From: DAIQRJ01 sp963708795 | Lineage (GTDB): Bacteria; Actinomycetota; Actinomycetes; Propionibacteriales; DAIQRJ01 | Direction: 5' to 3' | Length of the DNA stretch: 64,000 nt | Assembly: GCA_963708795.1 (NCBI GenBank) | Contig: CAVPUH010000006.1 | Location: forward strand, 744,001-808,000 | Part shown: positions 35,825-44,983 of the stretch, piece after piece | Position numbering within the stretch: the stretch's first letter is position 1 | Layout: the number at the start of each line of letters is the position of its first letter | Program-made: the position numbers and the translations under genes | Notes under the pieces: model-generated | Told to the model about the DNA's origin: nothing | The model's input: only the letters and a program-made list of their open reading frames with translations | Database searches by the model: none

Positions 35825-36442
35825 TCATTCTCTCCAAATCTGGCCGCGAATCACTACGGCTGTTCTTCCGCGTTCGCCCTTGCGGTTAAAGCGGTTCATC
35901 GCCGCCGCCGGGCCTTCGTTCAAAATCACCTTCACCGCTTCGGCCGCCGTCTCGAGCATCTCGTCCACCATCTTGAGCTGCGCCTTGCGAAACGGCGTCA
36001 GCAAATAATTCACGCCGTCTTCGATCTTGCGTTCCGGCGCAATCCCCATCCGTATCCGCAAAAACTCCTGCGTGCCCAGCGCGCCGATGATCGATTCCAT
36101 TCCGTTGTGTCCCGCCGAACTGCCGCGCTGCGGATGCGAATCGTCCCCAGCGGAAAATCCAGTTCGTCGTAAATCACGATCAGGTCTGTCTTCCGGCCTG
36201 ACCTCGTGCTTGCTCACCAGTTCCCGAACCGAAATCCCGCTCAGGTTCATGAAGGTCTCTGGCTTGGCCAGCAGAACCGTCTCCGAACCAATCACCACCC
36301 GCGCCGTCAACGCCCGGCACTGCCGGTTTCTCACTTCCACCCCGTACTCGTTCGCAATCCGATCGATCGCGAGAAATCCCAGGTTGTGCGGCGTGAACTG
36401 GTATTCCATTCCCGGATTGCCCAGCCCAACAATCAGTTTCAC
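35825..36442 (-). CDS. pth: Peptidyl-tRNA hydrolase with a scrambled 20-residue segment
   Basis: A 205-residue frame with MKLIVGLGNPGMEYQFTPHN (catalytic His20), KPETFMNLSG and SSAGHNGMESII intact. Residues 86-105 do not match the family. In the neighbouring frame the same bases read DLIVIYDELDFPLGTIRIR, the expected block that carries the conserved catalytic-site aspartate. Two compensating indels, near 36187 and 36125, therefore hide inside an uninterrupted open frame. The enzyme recycles peptidyl-tRNA and is essential. It lies between rplY and rpsF. Confidence 0.9.
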   Translation of the reverse strand: MKLIVGLGNPGMEYQFTPHNLGFLAIDRIANEYGVEVRNRQCRALTARVVIGSETVLLAKPETFMNLSGISVRELVSKHEVRPEDRPDRDLRRTGFSAGDDSHPQRGSSAGHNGMESIIGALGTQEFLRIRMGIAPERKIEDGVNYLLTPFRKAQLKMVDEMLETAAEAVKVILNEGPAAAMNRFNRKGERGRTAVVIRGQIWRE

Positions 36443-36552
36443 GCCGATCGCTCACCACAGGACAGACTCACAGAGAAATCCTGAACATTTCACTTTTCTC
36501 GTTTGCAAACTTCCGCCTGCTCTGTGTCTCTGTGACTCAGCGGTGAATGCCG

Positions 36553-37290
36553 TTACTTCTTTTCTTTCTTCTCGCCCTTCTCGGCTTTGTCCGGCTTCTC
36601 GGGCAGCTTCCGCGCCTTCTTCGCCAGCCTCCTGTTTGCCCTTCTTGATGACCTCGGGCTCGGCAGGAGTAGCTCCCGCTTCGGCCGCAACCGCTTCCGG
36701 CGTCGCCACCACTTCTTCCTTGACCGTGATCACCGTGAGCCACCGGCTGATTTTCATCGGTCAGGAACTTCAGCTTGTCACTGTGCGGCAGGTCTGACAC
36801 GCGCAGCACCTTGCCGAAGACCAGGTCGCTGAAACATCCGCTTCAATCGATGCCGGAATGTCGCTCGGCAAGCACTCGATTTCCACTTCGCGCAGAATCT
36901 GCTCAAGGATGCCACCTTGCTGCTTCACCCCGGCCGCTTCGCCCTTCAGCACGATCGGCACTTCGACCGTCAGCGTCTTGTCCATGGCGATGCGCTTCAG
37001 GTCGATGTGCAGCAGCGCCCCTTTGATGGGCTCATACTGCCAGTCCACGATCATGGCCTTGGTGCGCTCTCCACCATCGAGCGCCAGATCGAAAATCGTG
37101 TTGTAGCCGGTCTCCGAGTTCAGAATGCGCGAAACCTGGCGCGGATCGAGGCCACCGACAAGGCGTCTTTGCCGGCGCCATACAGTACTGCCGGAACTTT
37201 GCCGCCGCGGCGCACCCGGCGCGCATCGTTCTTTTGCCGGGAGTTCGCGGTTGCGCTTCCAGAAACGTTGTTTTCCGTTGCAGTTGCCAT
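36553..37290 (-). CDS. rplY: 50S ribosomal protein bL25 (CTC form), multiply frameshifted
   Basis: ATG 37290 starts MATATENNVSGS, followed by RRGGKVPAVLYGAGKDALSVA. The frame slips at about 37155 and continues DPRQVSRILNSETGYNTIFD, MIVDWQYEPIKGALLHIDL, VPIVLKGEAAGVKQQGG and IECLPSDIPASIEADVS. Further slips are needed near 36830 (to VLRVSDLPHSDKLKFLTDE), near 36735 (to VITVKEEVVATPEAVAAEAG) and near 36590 (to KPDKAEKGEKKEKK, stop at 36553). Joined, it is a long-form L25/CTC protein with an Ala/Glu/Lys-rich tail. Four indels in one ribosomal protein gene point to sequence error. Confidence 0.85.
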
Positions 37291-37305
37291 AATTTGATTC
37301 CTGTT

Positions 37306-38249
37306 CTACAAAAATAATTTGCTGACCGACGTTTCTTCGTGAATCGACTGAATCGCACGCCCGATCAATCCGGCGATGGATAAAACTCTGATCTTCGGTT
37401 CTTTTCGCGCCTCTTCGCTCAGCGGAATGGTGTTGGTGACCACCACTTCCGTGATGCAAGACTGCGAAATATTCTCTACCGCCTGCTCCGGAAAGCACCG
37501 GATGCGAAGCGCACGCGTACACCTGCTCGCTCCATTCTCCATCAGTGCGCTGGCGGTTTTTACCAGAGTGCCCGCGGTGTCGATCAAATCGTCGATGACC
37601 AGGCAAGTCCGGCCGTTGACATCGCCGATCACGTGCATGACTTCCGCCACATTCATCTCCACGCGGCGCTTATCGACGATGGCCAGCGCCGAGTCCATCT
37701 TCTTGGCGAAAAAGCGCGCCCGCTCCACGCCGCCGGCATCCGGCGAAACCACCGTCAGATTCGGCAGGCTCAGCTTCCTGAAGTGATCCACCAGCACCGG
37801 CGAGGCGAACAGATGATCGACCGGAATGTTAAAGAACCCCTGAATCTGCGGCGCATGCGGATCGATCAATCAATGCCCGATCCGCTCCCGCGGTGGTCAG
37901 CAGATCGGCCACCAGCTTCGCCGAAATCGGCGCCCGCGGCTTATCCTTGCGATCCTGCCGCGCGTATCCGTAATACGGAATCACCGCCGTGATGCGCCGC
38001 GCCGACGCCCGCTTCAGCGCGTCGATCATTAGCAGCAATTCCATCAGGTGCTCGTCCACCGGACGGCAGGTGGGCTGCATGACGAACACATCGGCGCCGC
38101 GCACATTCTCCTGGATCTGCACGTAGGCTTCGCCGTCGCTGAAGCGCGTGACCATGCGCTTGCCCGCGAGTCAGTCCGAGAAAGGCGCAGACCTCATCGG
38201 CCAAAGCCTCATTCGCCGTCCCGCTGAAGATCTTGAACTTGTCGTCCAC
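37306..38249 (-). CDS. prs: Ribose-phosphate pyrophosphokinase, multiply frameshifted
   Basis: The enzyme makes PRPP from ribose 5-phosphate and ATP. From ATG 38249: FKIFSGTANEALADEVCAFL, slip at about 38168, then MVTRFSDGEAYVQIQENVRG and IPYYGYARQDRKDKPRAPIS. A second slip near 37865 leads to HAPQIQGFFNIPVDHLFASP, SPDAGGVERARFFAKKMDSA and the PRPP loop LVIDDLIDTAGTLVKTA. Around 37490-37520 a short stretch is out of register (VYACASHPVLSG is in another frame) and then recovers, implying two compensating indels. The gene ends at 37306, 15 bases before rplY. Every signature motif is present across frames. Confidence 0.88.
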
Positions 38250-38396
38250 CGCGGCTCCGTTGCGGCTTGTCGCTCCGCCTTTTCGTCGGCGCCCATCTGA
38301 GCCTTCTTTTCCGTCGCTGTCGCAAGAGTGGCCATAAGAGCTTCTCGCCCCTGAGCTGTCGAGCCTCTGGTATTCCAGCCCGCAAAAGCAGTTTTC

Positions 38397-38470
38397 TGGC
38401 TGGGCCGCTAGGATTCGAACCTAGACAAAGTGCTCCAAAGGCACTTGACCTACCATTAGTCGACGGCCCA
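38397..38470 (-). tRNA. tRNA-Gln (anticodon TTG)
   Basis: On the complement the acceptor stem TGGGCCG pairs with CGGCCCA. The anticodon arm AGTGC-CTTTGGA-GCACT gives anticodon TTG, and the T arm CTAGG-TTCGAAT-CCTAG is perfect. Discriminator G is followed by encoded CCA. It lies between ispE and prs, as in many bacteria. Confidence 0.97.
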
Positions 38471-38549
38471 GTACTCCCGATAATAGATTTCAATTTTCGG
38501 TTGACGATCGGCTGGCTTCTGTAGTGTAACCCGCCGCAATTAGAAACCA

Positions 38550-39575
38550 TCAATCGAAAATCTTTTTCCAGTACTGCGGGCGCGTCAGCGTGGTCGTCGC
38601 CGTCGCCGGAATTCCGTCCTTGCGCAACCGGGCCGCGGCTTTCTCCGCCGCCTGCCGGGACGCAAACAGCCCATAAATCGCAGAACCGGAACCGGACAGC
38701 GAGGCATAGACTGCGCCTGCGCCTTCGAGCACACGCTTCACCTCACGCAATTCGGGATATTTAGGAAAGACGACTTGTTCAAAGTCGTTTTCGATCCCGG
38801 TACGGACGAGGTCGAGAAGCAGGGTCTCGGCCCGGCCCCTGCCTTGGCTCACAGGGACACCGGATGAAGCCCTCCCAGAATTATGCTTATCGTGCCTATA
38901 TTTGCTCTGGGACAGACCGCCCAGCCACGCCGAAAGCACGCGACTGAACACATTCATTCTATCGGACGCCGTAGGAAGCGTCAATTTGCCCGGACTCTGA
39001 GGCCCACGCGAGACCAGCAAATCCCAATCCGCAAAAGCCTGGGGAGTCGAAACTCCAATCTGGGGCGTCGCCACCACACAAGCCATCGCCGGCAAATCCG
39101 GCAAGGGATAGACCTCTTCCCCGCGTCCAACCCCGAGCACCGTTCCGCCGACCAGGAACAAAGGCAAATCCGATCCAACCTCAGCCGCGATCCGCAATCG
39201 TTCAGGCCCGGACAGCTCTTTCTTCAACGCCCGCTCCAGCCCCAACAGCGTAGCCACAGCATTCGCCGACGCCCCACCCAGTCCGCCTTGCACCGGCAAC
39301 CACTTCTCGATGTCGATCACCACGCGCCCACGAGCCTTGAGCGCCGACAGAGCAAGCTCGACAATCCGCTAGCAAGTATTCGATTGGTCCCGAGGCACGC
39401 GAGAATCGTCACAACGAATCTCAATGCCCGATCCGCGCCCGACCGACACGCGAATAACATCGTGCAACGCGATGGTCTGGTACACCGTGCGCAGCTCGTG
39501 AAAGCCATCAGCCCGAAGCGCACCAATCCCCAAGCCGAGATTGATCTTGGCGAACGATCGAACGGTCACAGGCAT
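38550..39575 (-). CDS. ispE: 4-diphosphocytidyl-2-C-methyl-D-erythritol kinase, interrupted by an in-frame TAG
   Basis: A GHMP kinase of the MEP isoprenoid pathway. The N-terminus VTVRSFAKINLGLGIGALRA with DGFHELRTVYQTIALHD starts at ATG 39575. The ATP-binding loop LPVQGGLGGASANAVA, SDLPLFLVGGT and the C-terminal YASLSGSGSAIYGLFAS follow. Both parts are in the same frame, separated by a TAG codon at 39369-39371 (TC-stop-RIVELALSAL) where family members usually carry a tyrosine or similar residue. One substitution would restore the gene, giving about 341 residues. Given the frameshifts in its neighbours, an error is likely. Confidence 0.88.
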
Positions 39576-39898
39576 GGACGGATGATTCTAACTAGAGACG
39601 ATGGCAAATGCGGGGAAAACTTTCCACCGCTTGCTTGATGAATCGTTTGCGATAGCCGAGACTTGACCTTGCGTGCCATCCCGTAGAATGGGGTTCGCTT
39701 CCGTCAAGCAGACCTTGGGACCGATGTTCAGCGCAGAGGGCGAAGAAACGGCGCAAACTTGTGCTAAGGCCTGATCACGTCCGACTGGAAAGGCTCGGAT
39801 CATCGAGTCAGGCTCGGGTGAAAATCGTGGTACAGTTCCTGTCCGTGGACGAATTGGACCGTCTTCCCGGTCCTTGGTTCGCGACGAGGTAGATTGCC
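39576..39898. other. Intergenic region upstream of ispE and the GloVer gene
   Basis: No gene is seen in these 323 bases between divergent ispE and the GloVer protein. It must contain both promoters. A 115-codon frame on the minus strand (39588-39935) has no family features and is judged spurious. Confidence 0.4.
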
Positions 39899-41164
39899 AT
39901 GCTGCGAAAGTGGTTTCCCTTCCTGCAAGGTCCATCTTCTTTTCTGAGCCAGCGCTTTCTGCGCCGAGGCTCGACGATTCTGGCGCTGGCGGTGGTGTTG
40001 ATGCCTACAGTTTGGGCGCAGCCCATATTCAAGATTCTGCATGGTGTGCCCGGAGGGCTGTTCAACGGCGTTACCCTGGACGCGAAGGGAAATCTCTACA
40101 GTGTGACCAACGGGGGCGGCGACCACAACGATGGCACCATCTTCGAGCTGACGCCCGGCACCGGCGGCTGGACCTTGACCACGTTGCACAGCTTCAGTGG
40201 CGAAGACGGCGTGACTCCTAACGGCGGCCTTATCTTCGACGCTGCCGGTAATCTGTATGGCACAACCCCGAAAGGGGGGGCAGGGTTCGACGGTGGCGTG
40301 GTGTTCGAGATGAGCCCAAGCTTGGATGGCTGGGGCTTGCATGTCCTCTACAACTTCTGTCCCGTCTATCACTGTCCCGACGGAGCGGGGCCTGATTCTG
40401 GTGTGATCCTGGATGCCTCGGGCAACTTGTACGGAACCACCGGTGGAGGGGGCGCGTACGGCGGCGGTACGGTCTTCAAACTTACTCCCGATTCGGGCGG
40501 CTGGGACGAGACTTTGCTTCGTAGCTTCGACGGCACTGACGGGTCCCATCCCTTTGCCGGGGTAATCCGCGACAAGGCGGGCAATTTCTACGGCACGACC
40601 TTTGTCGGCGGTGCCTATGGGGGAGGAACGGTCTTCAAGCTCAGGCAGGCTGCCGACGGTCTGTGGAAAGAGCGCGTGCTATACAGCTTTTGCTCGGCAG
40701 GGCCTCCTTCCTGCAAGGACGGCGTGGGAGCTTACGCTGGGGTGGTCTTCGACGGTCTGGGGAATCTTTACGGCACGACGACGCAGGGCGGAGGCAACAC
40801 CTGCGGCGAGACCACTTGCGGCACGATTTACAAGCTGACTCCAACACAGAGCGGACATTGGAAGCACACAGTGCTGTATGCTTTTCCAAATCCAGGGAAT
40901 GGCAGCTTCCCCACGGGGGGTGTGATCATCGACAAGGCCGGTAATCTCTACGGTGCGACCGTTGCGGGCGGTATCGGCGGATGCTCGGGAGGCTGTGGCG
41001 TGGCATACAAGCTGGCGCCCCTGGCCGACGGCAAGTGGAAGTACACGGTCCTCCACAAGTTCGACGGGTCAGACGGGGGCCAGCCTCTTGGAGGATTGAT
41101 TTTCGATGGCAAGGGCGACCTGTACGGCACGGCCTACGACGTCGTGTACGAGATCACGCCGTAG
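39899..41164 (+). CDS. Secreted GloVer-repeat beta-propeller-like protein
   Basis: The 421-residue protein starts at ATG 39899 after GAGGTAG. A signal peptide (STILALAVVLMPTVWAQ) is followed by about seven repeats of roughly 50 residues. Each pairs a G-x-(L/V)-x-D-(A/K)-x-G-N-L-Y-G-T-T-x-x-GG strand with a G-x-V-F-(K/E)-L-(T/S)-P and a W-x-x-x-(V/L)-L-(H/Y)-x-F strand. This is the tandem-repeat family named after its G-L-o-V-e-r signature (TIGR03803-like), usually cell-surface or secreted. No C-terminal anchor is obvious. It converges with a paralogue at 41224, 59 bases between stops. Confidence 0.85.
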   Translation: MLRKWFPFLQGPSSFLSQRFLRRGSTILALAVVLMPTVWAQPIFKILHGVPGGLFNGVTLDAKGNLYSVTNGGGDHNDGTIFELTPGTGGWTLTTLHSFSGEDGVTPNGGLIFDAAGNLYGTTPKGGAGFDGGVVFEMSPSLDGWGLHVLYNFCPVYHCPDGAGPDSGVILDASGNLYGTTGGGGAYGGGTVFKLTPDSGGWDETLLRSFDGTDGSHPFAGVIRDKAGNFYGTTFVGGAYGGGTVFKLRQAADGLWKERVLYSFCSAGPPSCKDGVGAYAGVVFDGLGNLYGTTTQGGGNTCGETTCGTIYKLTPTQSGHWKHTVLYAFPNPGNGSFPTGGVIIDKAGNLYGATVAGGIGGCSGGCGVAYKLAPLADGKWKYTVLHKFDGSDGGQPLGGLIFDGKGDLYGTAYDVVYEITP

Positions 41165-41223
41165 CGAGTACTGGCCGATACGGGCAGCCAAGGACCAGAA
41201 TCCGGGAACAGCAGCAGCCGCCG

Positions 41224-42483
41224 CTACGGCGTGATTTCGAACACTACGCCGACGCTGGTTCCGCCGCCGCCCAGTTCCGTCGTGCCGTAGAGGTTGCCTT
41301 TGCCGTCGAAGACTACGCTGGCGTTGGGATAGGCTCCGTCGTTGCCGGTGAATTGGTGGACCACGCTGTAGGTCCACTTTCCGTCGGAGCCGGGCGTCAT
41401 CTTGAAAACTACGCCGCAGCCGCCATTGCACGGGCCCGTCCCGCCCGCAGCCGTTCCCCAGAGATTGCCAAACGCGTCGAAGGTCAGCGAGCTGCTAGGA
41501 CCAGCGCCGTTCTTAGGATTGGCGAAATTGTAGAGCACGGTTTCCTTCCAGCCTTTCGCCGTATGCGTCAGCTTGTAGACCGTGCCGCAACCGGTGCCCT
41601 CGCCGCAGCCCTTGCCGCCGCCTTGCAGCGTGGTCCCGTAAAGATTTCCCGACTTGTCCAGGATCAAGCCGCCGAGGGGCAGGCTGCCGTCATTTGCATT
41701 GGAGGGGAAGATATGCAGGACCCGCTCCCCCCAGGAGCCATCCTGGGAGGGCGTCAGGTTGAAGACAACGCCGCACCCGATGGCACCGCCGTGGCAGTAG
41801 GTGGAGTGCCCGCCGTACTCAGTCGTGCCATAAAGATTTCCTGCCTTGCCGAAAGTGACGCCGGCGATGGGGGTAGTCCCGTCGGCGCAATAGAGCTTGC
41901 TGCAGAAGCTGTAAAGCACGCTCTCCGTCCAGCCATTGGAACCCCGCACCAACTCGGTTACGGCACCGTCGCCGTATTTGCCCGGACCTATATTGCCGTA
42001 GAGATTGCCTGCTTCATCCAGAATCAAACCCGCGTTTGAGCCGTAGTCGTCGAGCACGGTCAGGGCCCAGCCACTCGATCGGGGACTAAGCTCGAAGACT
42101 ATGCCCACCGAGTTTGTTCCGCCACCTCTCGTCGCGCCGTAAAGGTTGCCTGAACTGTCGAAGACGAGGCCACCCGAGGGGAAATCTCCGTCTATTCGCG
42201 GATTGAAGCTATGCAGTACTATCGTTTTCCAGCGTCCACTCGCGGAAGGACTCAGTTCGAAGATAGTGCCGTAGCCGTACAGGCCTCCGCCCCAAGTCAT
42301 CCCGTAGAGGTTGCCTTTCGCGTCGAGAACGAGAGCGCCATAGAGCCCGCCGTTGTTGTTATTGCCCGCGTAGAAGCGGTGCAGCAGACTGAATTTAGCA
42401 GCGCCCCAAGCATCTGACACCGGCGAAGCGACAACCAGGATGATAAGGGCGAGGGTTAGAGTGCACAATCGATTCGATTTCAT
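41224..42483 (-). CDS. Secreted GloVer-repeat protein, paralogue of the neighbour
   Basis: A 419-residue protein starting at ATG 42483 with signal peptide LCTLTLALIILVVASPVSDA. The same repeat unit is visible seven or more times (AKGNLYGMTWGGGLYGYGTI, KAGNLYGTTEYGGHSTYC, KSGNLYGTTLQGGGKGCG, GKGNLYGTTELGGGGTSVG). Cysteine pairs in several inserts (KLYCADG, THTAKG, GPCNGGCG) correspond to those in the plus-strand neighbour. The convergent arrangement suggests an inverted duplication followed by divergence. The function is unknown. Confidence 0.85.
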   Translation of the reverse strand: MKSNRLCTLTLALIILVVASPVSDAWGAAKFSLLHRFYAGNNNNGGLYGALVLDAKGNLYGMTWGGGLYGYGTIFELSPSASGRWKTIVLHSFNPRIDGDFPSGGLVFDSSGNLYGATRGGGTNSVGIVFELSPRSSGWALTVLDDYGSNAGLILDEAGNLYGNIGPGKYGDGAVTELVRGSNGWTESVLYSFCSKLYCADGTTPIAGVTFGKAGNLYGTTEYGGHSTYCHGGAIGCGVVFNLTPSQDGSWGERVLHIFPSNANDGSLPLGGLILDKSGNLYGTTLQGGGKGCGEGTGCGTVYKLTHTAKGWKETVLYNFANPKNGAGPSSSLTFDAFGNLWGTAAGGTGPCNGGCGVVFKMTPGSDGKWTYSVVHQFTGNDGAYPNASVVFDGKGNLYGTTELGGGGTSVGVVFEITP

Positions 42484-42646
42484 CGCATACCGCCAACGGG
42501 TCTTGGGAGCGAGCGCGTGTCAAGCAGGCTTGAGCCCTGTGCGGCTCGGCCAGAGTATACCACGGAACCTCTGTGGTGCTGCGGCCGCTTACCCGTTCGA
42601 ATTGTGCTGTCGCAGCACGGCAGAGGAGGCTTTCACTCACGCTTAC

Positions 42647-42960
42647 CTAGTCGCTGTCGTCGGCGTCTGGCCCGTCCGGTGTTTCGCCGCGGTTGTTGAG
42701 GAAATAGTTTTGGAAATAGCTTGCGTCGTACCCGGCAGGCACCCAGATCCCCGTAAAACTTCGATAAGGAAACTGGAAGAAGTCAGCGAGGGGCACCACT
42801 CCGGCTGCGAGTTCCGGAGCGAACGCGTCAGCAAAGGGGTACTGTAAAGGCCCAATGGTCCCGATAGGGATGCTGAAATTGTTTTCGATAAATGCCAGGA
42901 TGCTGCCGAAGTCGTGGGTAAATTTGGGAGGCGGGGGATATGTGGGCGGGCCGAATCCGC
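42647..42960 (-). pseudogene. C-terminal remnant of a phosphoesterase (phospholipase C/AcpA-like)
   Basis: Only the last 100 or so residues of the family are present: KFTHDFGSILAFIENNFSIP, IGPLQYPFADAFAPELAAGV, VPLADFFQFPYRSFTGIWVP. These belong to the C-terminal end of acidobacterial phosphoesterase proteins. The upstream sequence in this frame (before about 42960) is the out-of-frame end of the next gene and contributes nothing. No start or catalytic domain is found, so it is a truncated relic. Confidence 0.55.
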
Positions 42961-42980
42961 GTAAATCCGTGGCTAAGCTT

Positions 42981-43718
42981 TTAGCTTCTGCGCTTGTAGT
43001 AGATGGCGAACTCGAACCCGGGATTTGCGGGAAACAGCTCGGCCACTTTCCGCAGGCGCTCCGCCATCTGAGCCGGAGCCAGCAGGGGATAGTCGCGCTC
43101 CCGCAGATCGTAATAATCGACATCAATAAACAAAGACAGCAGGTAGATCGAAATCGCGTCGGAGAAAGTCGCCATCAGATATTCGTTTTTATGCTTTTCC
43201 GCATCGAGGGCATGCGAAGTGGCCGCTTTGCGCGACTCCCAGGCATCCAGCGAAGTCTCGCCGCGGACGCCGGCCTCGACCTGCTTCCACGCCAGATCGG
43301 CAAAGTCCTGCGAGACTCCGACCTTTTCGACGATGGCGTGTCCTACATTAATGTAGAACTCGAAGGCGACGGAAAACTTGTCGTCCATGAGGCGGGTGGA
43401 GATGAAGACGCACTGCGAATCGCCGAGTTCGATATTGCGATGACAAACCGCATTGTCGCTCAGCGCAACGTCGTAGCGGTCAGCGATCACGGTGCCGTCG
43501 CCCTGGTTCACGGTGAGCGGGACAAAGTAAAAAGCCTTGCGTTGCAAGGCAGCGGCAGCGGAGTCGGGAACAGCCGCGACCATGCGCTCCAGATCAGAAG
43601 ATGCCACGCTGACCTCGCCCACGATGGCATAGCAAATCCCATTGGGCGCTTGCGAGACCGGGCTTTGACGAACTACCTCGTCGGGAGAACGCGTGATTGC
43701 GGAGGCAGCTTGCGACAT
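42981..43718 (-). CDS. Hypothetical protein, 245 residues
   Basis: ATG 43718 opens a soluble, mostly alpha/beta protein with no signal peptide and no motif I can name. Recognisable stretches are CYAIVGEVSVASSDLERMVA, NAVCHRNIELGDSQCVFIST, KFSVAFEFYINVGHAIVEKV and YLLSLFIDVDYYDLRERDYP, ending in a basic KRRS tail. Composition and length suggest a real gene. Its stop is followed closely by a phosphoesterase relic, so the interval may be a recombination scar. Confidence 0.6.
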   Translation of the reverse strand: MSQAASAITRSPDEVVRQSPVSQAPNGICYAIVGEVSVASSDLERMVAAVPDSAAAALQRKAFYFVPLTVNQGDGTVIADRYDVALSDNAVCHRNIELGDSQCVFISTRLMDDKFSVAFEFYINVGHAIVEKVGVSQDFADLAWKQVEAGVRGETSLDAWESRKAATSHALDAEKHKNEYLMATFSDAISIYLLSLFIDVDYYDLRERDYPLLAPAQMAERLRKVAELFPANPGFEFAIYYKRRS

Positions 43719-43783
43719 AGCAAGTATTCTAGCGCATTCACCTAGCGGCTCTCACTGCGGGGCCGTGGGCAGCGCTTCTTGTT

Positions 43784-44116
43784 ATGATCCCGGCGTTACA
43801 ATCAAAATCGATGCGCGCAGCCAAAAGCCCCGCCAGCAAGCTCGGATGGTACTTGATCCCGGTGCGGATTTTGTTGGTGACGTTCCTGCTTACTCTACTC
43901 ACTTTTGCGGTCAGCCTGCTGCTCGGCATTCTCGGACTCGTGATTACCGGCCGGTTGCGCGGCTTCCATCCAAATATGGCGTCGGCCTACCGGCACATCG
44001 CGCTGCCCGCCGCTGTCTTCGTAGCCGTGGTGGTTTTGATCTTGGTCAGCGCGCTCGAGATCCGCCACTACCGGCAAACGAAAGCCCTGGCAGAAATCGA
44101 GCGCATGAGTTCCTAA
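43784..44116 (+). CDS. Small two-helix membrane protein
   Basis: A 110-residue protein (ATG 43784; ATG 43811 is an alternative) with two transmembrane segments, LIPVRILLVTFLLTLLTFAVSLLLGILGLVI (split into a long hydrophobic run) and IALPAAVFVAVVVLILVSAL, and a charged C-terminus HYRQTKALAEIERM. No ribosome binding site is clear. The family is unknown. It is divergent from the hypothetical gene at 43718. Confidence 0.55.
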   Translation: MIPALQSKSMRAAKSPASKLGWYLIPVRILLVTFLLTLLTFAVSLLLGILGLVITGRLRGFHPNMASAYRHIALPAAVFVAVVVLILVSALEIRHYRQTKALAEIERMSS

Positions 44117-44166
44117 TGCAGACGCGTCCCCGCCCGTGCCGAAAAAAAACGTCCAAGGTGGTGCTT

Positions 44167-44931
44167 TCAATACGCCCGCACAAAGAAATAAACCGTCATC
44201 CCGGCTCCCACCAGGATGACAAACCAGCGCACCCACGCTTGCGGCAGCTTCTGAGCATAGTGCGCGCCGAAGTATCCACCCACCACCGCTCCGCCGGTCA
44301 TCACGACCGCCTGAGTCCAGTAAATAACGTGGGCGACAATGAATGCCACTAGGGCAAATGTGTTGATGGCAATTCCCAGCACGCTGTTTAGCGCGTTCAT
44401 GGCGTGGATGTCCGTCATGCCCAAGGCAGTCAGCATAGCAAGGTTCACAATGCCGACGCCGCCACCGAAGTAGCCGCCGTACACCGCGACCAGGAATTCG
44501 AAGATTGACGCGCTCGCGATGGCAGTGGTCGTGGCTTGATGGCCGACGCTGGAGGCGCGTCCGCGGGCCAATCGCCCGCCAAACACGAACAGCAAAGTCG
44601 CTCCCAGCATGAGCCAGGGCAGCACGCGCATGAAGGTGTGGGCTGGCGTCTTTAAAAGTAGAAGCGCACCCACCAGGCCGCCAATGAGGCTCGCCACGAG
44701 CAGCGGGACCAGCACCCGGGCGGGCACGTCGAGCCGTTTGCGATAGGCTCCGCCGCTGGCCGTTGTCCCCGTCCACAGGGCGACGGTGTTGGTGGCATTG
44801 GCGGGAATAGGAGGAACGCCGGTAAACAGCAGGGCGGGAAAAGCTACGAAACTGCCTCCGCCCGCCACGGCATTCAAGGCGCCGCCGAGAACACCAGCAA
44901 GGAAAAGAAAGGTACCCGTTTCGAGGGTCAA
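44167..44931 (-). CDS. TauE/SafE-family sulfite exporter-like permease
   Basis: A 254-residue membrane protein starting at TTG 44931. The family's two pseudo-repeats are visible: FLFLAGVLGGALNAVAGGGSFVAFPALL with VPPIPANATNTVALW, and the second-half VAVYGGYFGGGVGIVNLAML with MNALNSVLGIAIN. Seven to eight hydrophobic helices are present. Members export sulfite, sulfoacetate or related organosulfur anions, but the substrate here is not defined by context. Confidence 0.87.
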   Translation of the reverse strand: MTLETGTFLFLAGVLGGALNAVAGGGSFVAFPALLFTGVPPIPANATNTVALWTGTTASGGAYRKRLDVPARVLVPLLVASLIGGLVGALLLLKTPAHTFMRVLPWLMLGATLLFVFGGRLARGRASSVGHQATTTAIASASIFEFLVAVYGGYFGGGVGIVNLAMLTALGMTDIHAMNALNSVLGIAINTFALVAFIVAHVIYWTQAVVMTGGAVVGGYFGAHYAQKLPQAWVRWFVILVGAGMTVYFFVRAY

Positions 44932-44983
44932 GGATAGAGGTTTATCACAACCTGCCGTGCGCGCCCAATCATCCGGCAGAATC

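Noticed and set aside
42647..43126. Single 159-residue protein spanning this frame
   Set aside because: Its first third is an out-of-frame reading of the neighbouring gene; only the last 100 residues match a family.
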